From Eubacterium sp. AF22-9 (GTDB lineage: Bacteria > Bacillota > Clostridia > Lachnospirales > Lachnospiraceae), in the NCBI GenBank assembly GCA_003458705.1, contig QRVH01000027.1, positions 1-32,382 on the forward strand: DNA of 32,382 nucleotides. The letters run 5' to 3'. Position numbers and translations under genes: made by a program. Numbering within the stretch: position 1 is the first letter of the stretch; each line of letters starts with the position of its first letter. The notes below the pieces were generated by a model. It made no database searches. It had not been told where the DNA came from and saw nothing but the letters and a program-made list of their open reading frames with translations. Of the stretch, positions 8,112-16,650 are shown one piece after another.

Positions 8112-10484
8112 ATGAAATGTGTAATATTGGCTGGAGGTAGTGGTGATAGTTTATGGCCATTATCCAGAAGGAATTTTCCAAAACAGTTTATGAATATTAA
8201 AGAGGGACGTTCCATATTACAGGAAACTGTAGTAAGGAATATGCCTTTCTGTGAGGAATTTATAATAGTTACTAATGAGAGCTATAAGAATATTGTTAAC
8301 GGACAGATGAAGGCATTTCAGAGTCTTAAGTACAGGGTTATTCTTGAGGGAATACCAAAGGGAACAGGAGCTGCTGTGCTGTTGGGAACAATGTTTGCTA
8401 ATCCATCAGAATTAGTTCTGGTTGTTAATTCGGATAATCTTATAGATGGAGATGGTTATAAAGAGGCTGTTATTGCAGCAAAGGATTACGCCAAGGCAGG
8501 ACATCTTGCTGTATTAGGAGTAAAGCCTAAGCAGGAGTCATCATCTTATGGATATATCTTAAGAGAACATGAAGATGTAAAACAGTTTATTGCAAGAATG
8601 GATTTTGATGAAGATGAAACAGAAGGACTTCTTGGTTATGGATATGAAGAAGGATATCTGTGGAATAGTGGAATATTAGTATTCAGGGCAGGAGATATAA
8701 CTAATGCTGCAAGACATCTTGCACCAGAATTATATACTACATGTAAAACTGCCAAGAGAAAAGTTCCTGCAATAAGACGTGCAGTACGATTTCCAGAGGC
8801 AGTAATGCAGTCTATACCGCATGGAAGCATAGAGACGCTTCTTCTTGAAAAATGCAGCTCTATTAAGGTTGTAGAAGTGAATTTTGAATGGATGGATGTT
8901 GGTAATGCAAGCAATCTTGCAGAATTTGGCAAGGATATCAAGTCTGAATGTATAATAAAAAATGATTGTGATAACGTCAATATTATAAATAACGCATCAA
9001 GACAGCTTGTTGTAGCCAATGACCTTAAAGATATCGTTGTAGTTAATACAGATGATGCAACATATGTATCTTCTAAAAAGTCTGCTGATAATATAAAGCA
9101 GATTATGAAAGATAATATTGATACTTATGAAGCATTTTTCGATTATAACAGGACTACTTATAAGGAATGGGGAACACAGGAGATACTTAATTATTCACAG
9201 GGATATAAAGTTAGGAAGCTTACTGTTTTTCCAGGAATGTCAATGTCTCTTCACCAGCATGAAAAGAGAACTGAGCACTGGTCAATAGTTGCAGGTATTG
9301 CGACAATTACACTTGGTAATGAAACTGCTGATTATAACAAATATGAAAGTGTGTTCATTCCAGTGGGAACGAAACACAGGATTGCTAATAAGACAGATAA
9401 GAATGTTGTAGTAATCGAGGTTGGTATTGGAGATAATATATCAGATTCGGATCTTGTTAAGATATATAATCAGGATAACCCACAGGCATCTGCTAATTAT
9501 GTAAGACTGGATAAGAGTCCTATTGCGAAGCTTGAACCGGCATTTAAGGATAATCTGTGGGGTGGAACCAAGATTCGTGATGTATATGGCAAGAAATGTG
9601 ATTACGATGTCATAGGTGAGAGCTGGGAGCTCTCAGCACATCCAGATGGTCAGAGCCGTATAGCGGAAGGAAGATATAAGGGAATGCTCTTTAACGAGTA
9701 CCTTAATATTATAGGAAAAGAAGCATTAGGCTGGAAATGTCAGGCACAGGACAGATTTCCTATCCTTATTAAATTCATAGATGCAAAGCAGGCACTTTCT
9801 ATACAGATTCATCCTGATGATGAATATGCTCTTGAGAACGAGAATGAATATGGAAAGAATGAGATGTGGTATGTAGTGGACAGCGAACCGGGATCATATC
9901 TGTACTGCGGGCTTTCAAGAGATGCATCTAAGGAAGAGATTCTTGAGAGAATTAATAATAATACAATTACAGACATACTTAATAAGATAGAGGTTAAAGC
10001 TGGCGATGTTGTTATGGTTAAGGCAGGAACAATCCATGCAATAGGCGCAGGTGTATTCATATGTGAGATACAGCAGAATTCTAACTGTACCTACCGTATG
10101 TATGATTATGACAGAAGGGACAAGTTCGGTAATCCAAGAGAGCTTCATGTCAAGAAAGCACTTGATGTTGTTGATAACCATAAATATATCAAGGACAATA
10201 AGACAGAGGTTGTTATTGCAAGAAATGAACATTTCACAGAAGAAAGACTTGTCCAGTGTAAATACTTTGAAGTATATAAGTATGATGTCAATGACGAGGC
10301 AAAGATTACTGTTGATGAGGCATCATTTGTTTCTGTGCTTTTCATTAACGGTTCAGGAACTATTGAAACTGATGATTATGAAAAGACTATGGAGTTTAAA
10401 GCAGGCGACAGTTTCTTTGTAAGTGCAGGCCTTCGTTCAATAATAGTTAAGGGACAGGCAACCATGGTTGTTACCAGAGTATAA
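8112..10484 (+). CDS. Three-domain GDP-mannose enzyme: mannose-1-P guanylyltransferase, type II PMI cupin and type I ManA
   Basis: 790 residues in three parts. (1) About 1-325: nucleotidyltransferase of the mannose-1-phosphate guanylyltransferase family; the signature is LAGGSGDSLWPLSR where GTR is usual, and FPKQF is kept. (2) About 345-455: cupin of type II phosphomannose isomerase, with LHQHEKRTEHW at 380-390 and IPVGTKHR near 416-423. (3) About 470-790: a complete type I ManA, with H567 (QIHPDD), E584 (NEMW) and H642 (TIHAIGAG); the spacing of these three matches the zinc ligands of Bacillus ManA. Expected role: fructose-6-P to mannose-6-P and mannose-1-P to GDP-mannose in the cytoplasm. 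Carrying both unrelated isomerase types in one chain is unusual, and the altered guanylyltransferase signature may mean reduced or changed activity. GGAAGG precedes the ATG. A DPM1-like transferase follows. Confidence 0.9.
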   Translation: MKCVILAGGSGDSLWPLSRRNFPKQFMNIKEGRSILQETVVRNMPFCEEFIIVTNESYKNIVNGQMKAFQSLKYRVILEGIPKGTGAAVLLGTMFANPSELVLVVNSDNLIDGDGYKEAVIAAKDYAKAGHLAVLGVKPKQESSSYGYILREHEDVKQFIARMDFDEDETEGLLGYGYEEGYLWNSGILVFRAGDITNAARHLAPELYTTCKTAKRKVPAIRRAVRFPEAVMQSIPHGSIETLLLEKCSSIKVVEVNFEWMDVGNASNLAEFGKDIKSECIIKNDCDNVNIINNASRQLVVANDLKDIVVVNTDDATYVSSKKSADNIKQIMKDNIDTYEAFFDYNRTTYKEWGTQEILNYSQGYKVRKLTVFPGMSMSLHQHEKRTEHWSIVAGIATITLGNETADYNKYESVFIPVGTKHRIANKTDKNVVVIEVGIGDNISDSDLVKIYNQDNPQASANYVRLDKSPIAKLEPAFKDNLWGGTKIRDVYGKKCDYDVIGESWELSAHPDGQSRIAEGRYKGMLFNEYLNIIGKEALGWKCQAQDRFPILIKFIDAKQALSIQIHPDDEYALENENEYGKNEMWYVVDSEPGSYLYCGLSRDASKEEILERINNNTITDILNKIEVKAGDVVMVKAGTIHAIGAGVFICEIQQNSNCTYRMYDYDRRDKFGNPRELHVKKALDVVDNHKYIKDNKTEVVIARNEHFTEERLVQCKYFEVYKYDVNDEAKITVDEASFVSVLFINGSGTIETDDYEKTMEFKAGDSFFVSAGLRSIIVKGQATMVVTRV

Positions 10485-10492
10485 AAAAATGT

Positions 10493-10520
10493 TTTACTTT
10501 GTCGTATATTGATGTATAAT
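10493..10520 (+). promoter_or_regulatory. Promoter for the second GT2 gene
   Basis: TTTACT at 10493-10498, a 16-nt spacer and TATAAT at 10515-10520. The in-frame ATG at 10519 lies inside the -10 box, so it cannot be on this transcript; the ATG at 10555 is favoured. Confidence 0.5.
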
Positions 10521-10554
10521 GACGAGAGAATTCTTTTTAAAGGAGAGTATAATA

Positions 10555-11301
10555 ATGTTATCAGTAGTAATACCAACATTTAATGAAAGCAAGAATATCA
10601 GAAATCTTGTAGCACAGATTGATGTTGCTTTGAAGGGTGTTGATTATGAAATTGTCTTTGTTGATGACAGTAAGGACAATACACCTGATGTAATTATGGA
10701 AGTTGCTAAGGAATATCCACAGGTGAGAATGGAACACAGAAAGAATGGTACAGGATTAGCAACTGCTGTGCTCGATGGTTTTAAGCTTGCAAAGGGAGAA
10801 TATATGGCATGTATGGATGCTGATTTACAGCACCCGCCAATCGTTCTTAAATATATGTACAAGGCTATGGAAAGCGGTGCAGATTTCTGTATACCTAGCC
10901 GACTTATTCCAGGTGGAGATGATGGCGGACTTAACTGGTACAGAAAGTTTGTATCTGGAACAGCAAGAAAGATAGGACAGGTTATGTTACCTTGTCTTAG
11001 AAAGATATCAGATCCAACAAGCGGACTCTTTATGTTCAGAAGAGAAGTTATTGAGAATGCAGATCTTCAGCCAATTGGATGGAAGATTATGGTTGAGGTA
11101 CTTGCTATGGGTACATACAGTAAGGTTGTAGAGATTCCATACAAATTCCAGCAGAGAACTGAAGGTGAATCAAAGCTTTCAGGAAAGGTTACTTTAGAGT
11201 ACTTAAAGCAGCTTAAGAATCTCAGAAAGAGATATAATAAGAGCAACAGGTACGAGGTTGAAATCTGGTCAACTGAGCGTATGATGAAAGGCGACAAATA
11301 A
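10555..11301 (+). CDS. Family 2 glycosyltransferase, polyprenol-phosphate mannose synthase-like
   Basis: A 248-residue DPM1-like GT-A enzyme. Motifs: VVIPTFNESKNI, VFVDDSKDNT, KNGTGLATAVLDGF, MDADLQHPP (DxD), SDPTSGLFMFRR and FQQRTEGESKLS, the last typical of dolichol/undecaprenyl-phosphate mannose synthases. It has no C-terminal membrane helices, so it is of the soluble or peripheral type. The start has AAGGAGAG upstream. It lies directly after the GDP-mannose enzyme, which would make its donor, so mannosyl transfer to a lipid phosphate is the best inference. The last 25 residues are basic and may touch the membrane. Confidence 0.88.
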   Translation: MLSVVIPTFNESKNIRNLVAQIDVALKGVDYEIVFVDDSKDNTPDVIMEVAKEYPQVRMEHRKNGTGLATAVLDGFKLAKGEYMACMDADLQHPPIVLKYMYKAMESGADFCIPSRLIPGGDDGGLNWYRKFVSGTARKIGQVMLPCLRKISDPTSGLFMFRREVIENADLQPIGWKIMVEVLAMGTYSKVVEIPYKFQQRTEGESKLSGKVTLEYLKQLKNLRKRYNKSNRYEVEIWSTERMMKGDK

Positions 11302-11325
11302 TATCGTAACATAAGATATATAATA

Positions 11326-11362
11326 AGCCACAGAACGACATGTTATATGAAGTTTTGTGGCT
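11326..11362 (+). terminator. Hairpin terminator after the GT2 gene
   Basis: AGCCACAGAAC (11326-11336) pairs with GTTTTGTGGCT (11352-11362) over 11 bp with one G-T pair. The following ATATTAGT is only weakly T-rich. Confidence 0.5.
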
Positions 11363-11392
11363 ATATTAGTATAGAACATAAAGGAGATAATA

Positions 11393-12409
11393 ATGGCAAT
11401 ATTAGTTACAGGCGGTGCAGGCTTTATTGGAAGCCACACAGTTGTTGAACTTCAGAATGCAGGCTATGATGTTGTAGTTGTTGATAATCTTGTTAATTCA
11501 AGCAGAAAGTCTTTAGACAGGGTTGAGAAAATTACAGGGAAAAAAGCTGCATTTTATGAGGCAGACATCAATGATGCTGCTGCATTAAATGAGATTTTTG
11601 AGAAAGAAAGTATTGATAGTGTTATACATTTTGCAGGGCTTAAGGCTGTTGGTGAATCAGTAGCAAAACCACTTGAATATTATATGAATAACATATCAGG
11701 TTCACTTACACTTTTTGATGTTATGAGAAAGCATGGTGTTAAGAATATTATATTCTCATCTTCAGCTACAGTTTACGGAGATCCTGCATTTGTACCTATT
11801 ACAGAGGAATGCCCTAAGGGAGAGATTACTAATCCTTACGGTAAGACTAAGGGAATGCTTGAGGAAATTCTTACAGATATACAGAAGGCTGATCCGGAGT
11901 GGAATGTAATTCTTTTAAGATATTTTAATCCTATCGGAGCACATGAGAGTGGAACTATAGGTGAGAATCCTAACGGAGTACCTAATAATCTTATGCCATA
12001 TATAACACAGGTTGCTGTAGGAAAATTAAAGGAACTTGGTGTATTTGGCAATGATTATGATACACATGATGGAACTGGTGTAAGAGATTATATCCATGTA
12101 GTTGATCTTGCACTCGGACATGTTAAGGCTATAGAAAAGCTTGCCGATAATCCGGGAATTGCAATATACAATCTTGGTACAGGCAATGGCTATTCAGTAC
12201 TTGATATTGTAAAGAATTTTGAAGTAGCTACAGGAATACATATACCATATGTAATTAAGGCAAGAAGACCAGGCGATATCGCAACATGCTACTGTGATGC
12301 AAGCAAGGCGGAGAGAGAACTCCACTGGAAAGCAGAACGTGACTTAAAGACTATGTGTGCCGATTCATGGAGATGGCAGAAGAATAATCCTAACGGATAT
12401 GATGATTAA
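11393..12409 (+). CDS. galE: UDP-glucose 4-epimerase
   Basis: A 338-residue short-chain dehydrogenase/reductase that interconverts UDP-glucose and UDP-galactose with tightly bound [13 protein letters not shown] at residues 7-16 binds [11 protein letters not shown] gives the catalytic Ser/Thr, and YGKTK the catalytic Tyr-Lys pair. The blocks [12 protein letters not shown] and GVRDYIHV are diagnostic of GalE. The length equals that of the E. coli enzyme. AAAGGAG precedes the ATG. It lies 10 bp before glmM and is probably cotranscribed with it. UDP-galactose from this enzyme is the substrate of Glf encoded at the left end of the window. Confidence 0.97.
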   Translation: MAILVTGGAGFIGSHTVVELQNAGYDVVVVDNLVNSSRKSLDRVEKITGKKAAFYEADINDAAALNEIFEKESIDSVIHFAGLKAVGESVAKPLEYYMNNISGSLTLFDVMRKHGVKNIIFSSSATVYGDPAFVPITEECPKGEITNPYGKTKGMLEEILTDIQKADPEWNVILLRYFNPIGAHESGTIGENPNGVPNNLMPYITQVAVGKLKELGVFGNDYDTHDGTGVRDYIHVVDLALGHVKAIEKLADNPGIAIYNLGTGNGYSVLDIVKNFEVATGIHIPYVIKARRPGDIATCYCDASKAERELHWKAERDLKTMCADSWRWQKNNPNGYDD

Positions 12410-12419
12410 GGAGTAGATT

Positions 12420-13772
12420 ATGGGTAAGTATTTTGGAACTGATGGATTCAGAGGAGAGGCTAATGTAACTCTTACTGTTGACCATGCATTTAAGGTAGGA
12501 AGATTCTTAGGCTGGTATTATGGAAAGAACCATGAGGATGGTAAGGCAAAGATTGTTATTGGTAAGGATACAAGAAGAAGCAGTTATATGTTTGAGTATT
12601 CTTTAGTTGCCGGACTTACAGCTTCAGGAGCAGATGCATATCTTCTTCATGTTACAACTACACCAAGTGTTTCTTATGTAGCAAGAACAGAAGATTTTGA
12701 TTGTGGAATCATGATATCTGCAAGCCACAATCCGTTCTATGATAATGGAATCAAGCTTATTAACTCAGCTGGCGAAAAGATGAAAGAGGATGTAATCTCT
12801 GAAATCGAAAAGTATCTTGATGATGAGATGGGTGAAATCCCTTATGCCACAAGAGAGAAGATAGGATGCACAGTTGATTACACAGCAGGCCGTAACAGAT
12901 ACATGGGATATCTTATGAGTCTTGCAATCTATTCATTCAAGGGAATAAGAGTAGGTCTTGATGCTTCCAATGGTAGTGCATGGACACTTGCAAAGGCTGT
13001 ATTTGATGCACTTGGAGCTAAGACTTATGTTATAAATGCAGCTCCGGACGGAACTAATATTAACGAGAACTGTGGTTCAACACATATTGAAGGTCTTCAG
13101 GATTTAGTAAGAAGAGAACACCTCGATGTAGGATTCGCATTTGACGGTGATGCAGACAGATGCCTTTGTGTAGATGAGAAGGGTGAGGTTATAACAGGTG
13201 ATCACATCCTCTATATTTATGGATGCTACATGAAGGACAGAGATAAGCTTGTCGGAAACAAGGTTGTAACAACAGTAATGTCTAACTTCGGACTTTACAA
13301 AGCATTTGATGCAGTAGGAATTGAGTACGAAAAGACTAAGGTTGGAGATAAGTATGTATATGAGTGTATGTCAGAGAACGGCTACCGTATAGGTGGAGAG
13401 CAGTCAGGACACATCATATTCTCTAAATATGCAACAACAGGTGATGGAATTATCACAGCCCTTAAGATGATGGAGGTTATGCTTGCAAAGAAGAAGACAT
13501 TGTCAGAGCTTGCAGCACCACTTGTTATATATCCACAGGTTCTTAAGAACATCAGGGTTACAGATAAGACACAGGCACAGGATGATGCAGATGTTAAGGC
13601 TGCAGTTGAGGCAGTTGCCAATGCACTTGGCGCAGATGGAAGAATCCTCGTACGCGAAAGCGGAACAGAGCCTGTTGTCCGTGTAATGGTTGAGGCAGGA
13701 AGCACAGAAGAGTGTGAGAAATATGTAGACCAGGTTATAGATGTTATAAAGAGCAAGGGATATGCAGTATAA
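12420..13772 (+). CDS. glmM: Phosphoglucosamine mutase
   Basis: A 450-residue alpha-D-phosphohexomutase that converts glucosamine-6-phosphate to glucosamine-1-phosphate on the way to UDP-GlcNAc. GTDGFRG is at residues 6-12, the phosphoserine loop is ISASHNPFYDNG near residue 100, the metal loop is DGDADRC near residue 242, and the phosphate-binding loop is RESGTEPVVRV near the C-terminus. Those four motifs and the length fit GlmM better than phosphomannomutase, though mixed specificity cannot be excluded; no separate phosphomannomutase is seen in this window. AAGGAG precedes the ATG, 10 bp after galE. A strong terminator ends the transcript. Confidence 0.92.
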   Translation: MGKYFGTDGFRGEANVTLTVDHAFKVGRFLGWYYGKNHEDGKAKIVIGKDTRRSSYMFEYSLVAGLTASGADAYLLHVTTTPSVSYVARTEDFDCGIMISASHNPFYDNGIKLINSAGEKMKEDVISEIEKYLDDEMGEIPYATREKIGCTVDYTAGRNRYMGYLMSLAIYSFKGIRVGLDASNGSAWTLAKAVFDALGAKTYVINAAPDGTNINENCGSTHIEGLQDLVRREHLDVGFAFDGDADRCLCVDEKGEVITGDHILYIYGCYMKDRDKLVGNKVVTTVMSNFGLYKAFDAVGIEYEKTKVGDKYVYECMSENGYRIGGEQSGHIIFSKYATTGDGIITALKMMEVMLAKKKTLSELAAPLVIYPQVLKNIRVTDKTQAQDDADVKAAVEAVANALGADGRILVRESGTEPVVRVMVEAGSTEECEKYVDQVIDVIKSKGYAV

Positions 13773-13790
13773 ATTCATATGAATATTTTC

Positions 13791-13836
13791 AACACCTCCA
13801 CATAAGATTAATTAGGTCTTATTGTGGGGGTGTTTT
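13791..13836 (+). terminator. Strong intrinsic terminator after glmM
   Basis: AACACCTCCACA pairs with TGTGGGGGTGTT, and TAAGA pairs with TCTTA further in, then TTTTTT. The T run leads into the ATG at 13839, so the right arm (GGGGGTG) is also the only ribosome-binding-site-like sequence for the next gene. Confidence 0.85.
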
Positions 13837-13838
13837 TT

Positions 13839-14269
13839 ATGTGTAGAAAAATCTGGGGAAAAGTCATGGCTGTTATGCTCGCATTGTTGATAATTACGCC
13901 TGTGTGCGCCATGACAGGGTGTTCCGGCAGCAAAGAGCCGGATAATAAGACCAGTGTTGATTATACAGTGGTTGAAAATGCGGATTTGCCGGAGGAGCTC
14001 AGGAAGCTTATCGAAAGCAAAAAAGATAAAGTGATGAGGCTTACATATACGACTAAGGATTATACATATGTTGTGGCCGGGTATGGAACACGGGAGACCA
14101 GCGGGTATTCCATTAAGGTTAATGATGTGTACACTGGGATAATGCGTTGTACATTGACCTTAACCTTATAGGACCTGCGGCTGGGGAAGCGGTAAATGAG
14201 GTGGAAACATATCCGGTAATAGTGCTAAAGATGGAGCGGCGGGAAGAAAGTGTCGTATTTAAAATGTAG
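13839..14269 (+). CDS. PrcB-like lipoprotein, frameshifted in this sequence
   Basis: The gene encodes a signal peptide ending in a lipobox-like MTGC at about residue 22, so a lipoprotein is likely. A domain with YTYVVAGYGTRETSGYSI resembles the PrcB C-terminal (protease-complex inhibitor-like) fold. The first frame stops at 14171, but the -1 frame continues the domain (DNALYIDLNLIGPAAGEA, then ETYPVIVLK) to TAG 14267-14269. The break is at GGG 14136-14138, where one extra G would restore about 143 residues. It is either a sequencing error or a recent frameshift. No independent promoter is seen; the ATG lies at the end of the glmM terminator. The sipL gene follows 20 bp later. The biological role is unknown. 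Confidence 0.6.
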
Positions 14270-14289
14270 AATGTATGGGAGGTCAGTCT

Positions 14290-15872
14290 GTGAGACTCAG
14301 AACAGAAAATATTCATGAATACCGTTTAAAATGTAATACCGTGGCACAGATTACACTGGACGATGATTTTAATGTGCCGGACACGAAAGATGATATTGAA
14401 CTCATAGTAAAGGAATGGGGAAATGTCCAGACCGACAGTGTAAAGGTAAATAAGGATAAAGCGACAGTTGATGGAGAATTAAAATTTGCACTTCTCTATA
14501 TTGGGGCGTCATCTGATTCAGAGAGAATGAAGCCTGTCAAGATGACTGGAAAAATGAGCTTTTCTGAAAATGTTAATCTTTCAAGTGACTGTACAGGTGA
14601 TTATGTAACATGTCAGGCATCAATAGAAGATCTTAGTATTAAGGCAATTAATTCAAGAAAAATAAGTGTGAAGGCAATTGTTACGCTTAAGCTTATATGT
14701 GAGAATCTGCAGGATATACAGATGATAACAGGAGTTGAGGAGACAGAGAATACAGATATCCAGCAGTTAAAGAAAGAACTGGAATTCGTACAGCTTGCAG
14801 TCAATCAGCGTGATAATTTCAGAATCAGGGAAAATGTAACACTTCCGGCAGGCAAACCAGAGATACAGGAAATAATCTGGGATGATGTAGATGTAAGAAA
14901 TCTAAATACAAGACTGGCAGATGATGGCCTTAAACTTGCTGGTGATTTAGATATATTTGTAATGTATATCGGAAATGGCGAAACAGGCAATGTGCAGTGG
15001 TATGAGACAACAGCATCATTTGAAGGAAGTCTTGATATAAGCGGCTGTAATGCAGATATGATACCATATGTCAATTTCCAGATAATTGGAAAGACAATTG
15101 AGGAAAGACCTGATATGGATGGCGAAAACCGTGATATTGCGGTTGAAGTTGTTCTTGATATGGATGTCAAGGCATATGAGGAGCGAAAGAAAGACGTCAT
15201 AGCTGATATATATTCACCTTCATACGATATGGAGATAGAAAATTCAGATACGCAGCTTCGTTGTCTTGTGGTGCGCAATAATGTATCGAGCCGTGTGTCA
15301 GGCAATCTCCAGCTTGAAAATTATGCTGACCTTATGCAAATATGCAACTGCACAGCAACGGTGCAGCTTGATGATGTGACATTTTCAGCAGGGGAACTTG
15401 TTGCGGAAGGTGTTGTCAGTGCAAATGTATTCTACATAACTTCAAGTGACAGCCAGCCGCTTGGAAGCGTGCATACAATCATTCCATTTGCAAGCGCAAT
15501 AAAAATTGACGGTGTCAGCCTGATGCACTTGAATACAACATAAAGCCGTCAGTCCAGCAGCTTTCAGCGACAATAAACAGTGCTGGTGTAATAGAGGTTA
15601 AAGCATCAGTATCACTGGATGTGATCTGCTTCAGGAACTTTGAATATTGTGGAATAAAGAGTGCATATATTGCGGATGAGAAGCTTGATTTGTCACAGAT
15701 GCCGTCAATGACCGGATATATTGCAGATGGCACTAAAACATTATGGGATGTTGCTAAAATGTACCATACAACAGCAGAGTCCGTTAAGGCGAGCAATCCA
15801 AAATGTTCTGACGGATTGTCAGAATCTGTGGTTATACCACGGGGAACAAAGCTGCTTCTTGTGAAGGCTTAG
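14290..15872 (+). CDS. sipL: SipL-like spore protein (SPOCS domains plus LysM), frameshifted in this sequence
   Basis: The protein has repeated SPOCS/DUF3794 domains (about residues 1-140, 165-300 and 310-430) and a C-terminal LysM (TLWDVAKMYHTTAESVKASN). This is the architecture of SipL, which in Clostridioides difficile binds SpoIVA at the forespore surface during coat assembly. The first frame ends at 15543. The -1 frame continues without a gap (DALEYNIKPSVQQLSATI) to TAG at 15870-15872, so one C is missing near 15519-15520; restored length is about 527 residues. I prefer GTG 14290, behind GGGAGG with 7-nt spacing, to ATG 14275, which overlaps that site. A SPOCS-LysM protein of other function is possible. 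Confidence 0.75.
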
Positions 15873-15878
15873 ATAAAA

Positions 15879-15908
15879 AGAGGTACAGGATTCAAAAACT
15901 GTACCTCT
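15879..15908 (-). terminator. Bidirectional hairpin terminator between convergent genes
   Basis: AGAGGTACAG (15879-15888) pairs perfectly with CTGTACCTCT (15899-15908). On the minus strand it is followed by TTTTTATCT, so it is a good terminator for the gene at 15921-16523; on the plus strand it would also end the sipL transcript less efficiently. Confidence 0.75.
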
Positions 15909-15920
15909 GAAAATGTTATT

Positions 15921-16523
15921 TTATGAATTCTTTCCGGCAAAGTAATCATCGAATTTCTTAAGGACAGCATCTCTTGTGTCCTGAGAAATACCTGGAAGTT
16001 CTTTACCCCATGTCTTAGTAGCTTCTTTAAAGCCCTTTTCAAATGCTTCTTTCATCTTAGTCATCTTCTCTTCATCATCACCTGCGAGTGCCTGTGCAAA
16101 TGAGAAGATTCTTTCAGATGTCTGCTTAACACCCCAGTAACCGTCTTCGGAAATATCTTCCTTAGCCTGTGCAATAGTGTCAGCATCTGCTGTGAAATTG
16201 CCTCCTGCAAGTGCCTTCCACATATCATCAGCAGTTCCGATAGTGATTCCCTGCTTAGAGAACATCTTAGTAACGAGGCTCTGCATCTGAGCCATGCGTG
16301 TTTCCTGATCAGCCTTTAACTGTGCAACAACGGAAGCATTAGAAGCCTTCTTATTAACTGTTGTTGTAGAATCAGCGGACTTAGAAGAATGCTCATAAGT
16401 TGCTGCTACATCAGAATAACCTGTAGACTTTTCTGCTTCTTTAGAAGAAGCCTTCTTGCTGGTACCTGAATAAGTGCCAGTTTCATAAGTCTGATAATTA
16501 GTATTAACTCCGTTTAATGACAT
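15921..16523 (-). CDS. Conserved-looking hypothetical protein, 200 residues
   Basis: A soluble protein with no signal peptide or membrane helix. Residues 1-65 are a disordered Ser/Thr/Lys/Tyr-rich head (YSGTSKKASSKEAEKSTGYS). Residues about 66-200 are helical, with AQLKADQETRMAQMQSLVTK, then a motif EDGYWGVKQTSERIFSFAQA near 128-147, and a charged C-terminal helix ending in DDYFAGKNS. I do not recognise the function; the disordered head plus helical body is reminiscent of proteins exported without a cleaved signal, but that is a guess. AAGGAGGGA precedes the ATG with suitable spacing. The leader holds a second copy of the same binding-site sequence. Confidence 0.75.
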   Translation of the reverse strand: MSLNGVNTNYQTYETGTYSGTSKKASSKEAEKSTGYSDVAATYEHSSKSADSTTTVNKKASNASVVAQLKADQETRMAQMQSLVTKMFSKQGITIGTADDMWKALAGGNFTADADTIAQAKEDISEDGYWGVKQTSERIFSFAQALAGDDEEKMTKMKEAFEKGFKEATKTWGKELPGISQDTRDAVLKKFDDYFAGKNS

Positions 16524-16527
16524 AATA

Positions 16528-16595
16528 TCCCTCCTTGGTTTTGCAGAGCAAAATCCGAACCCCTCAGGTGAGGAGAGGGATTTCCCTCCTTGGTT
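16528..16595 (-). promoter_or_regulatory. Structured leader with duplicated ribosome binding site
   Basis: Upstream of the 200-residue gene, the 13-nt AACCAAGGAGGGA occurs twice on the minus strand (16528-16540 and 16583-16595). The proximal copy is the working site. The distal copy can fold with CCCTCTCC next to it (GGAGGGAAATCCCTC). A TTTTGC-TCT-GCAAAA hairpin lies between them. A translational control role is possible. Confidence 0.4.
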
Positions 16596-16650
16596 AGAAT
16601 AATATTACAGTATTCCTATAATGCGTATATCGGTAAATGCTTTAGAATAA

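Noticed and set aside
14136-14138. Programmed -1 frameshift in the PrcB-like gene
   Set aside because: No X XXY YYZ slippery heptamer is present, and several other genes show the same kind of loss without slippery sites.
14805-15305. 166-residue minus-strand open frame inside sipL
   Set aside because: It is a shadow of the SPOCS gene, Ser/Ile-rich, without a start signal.
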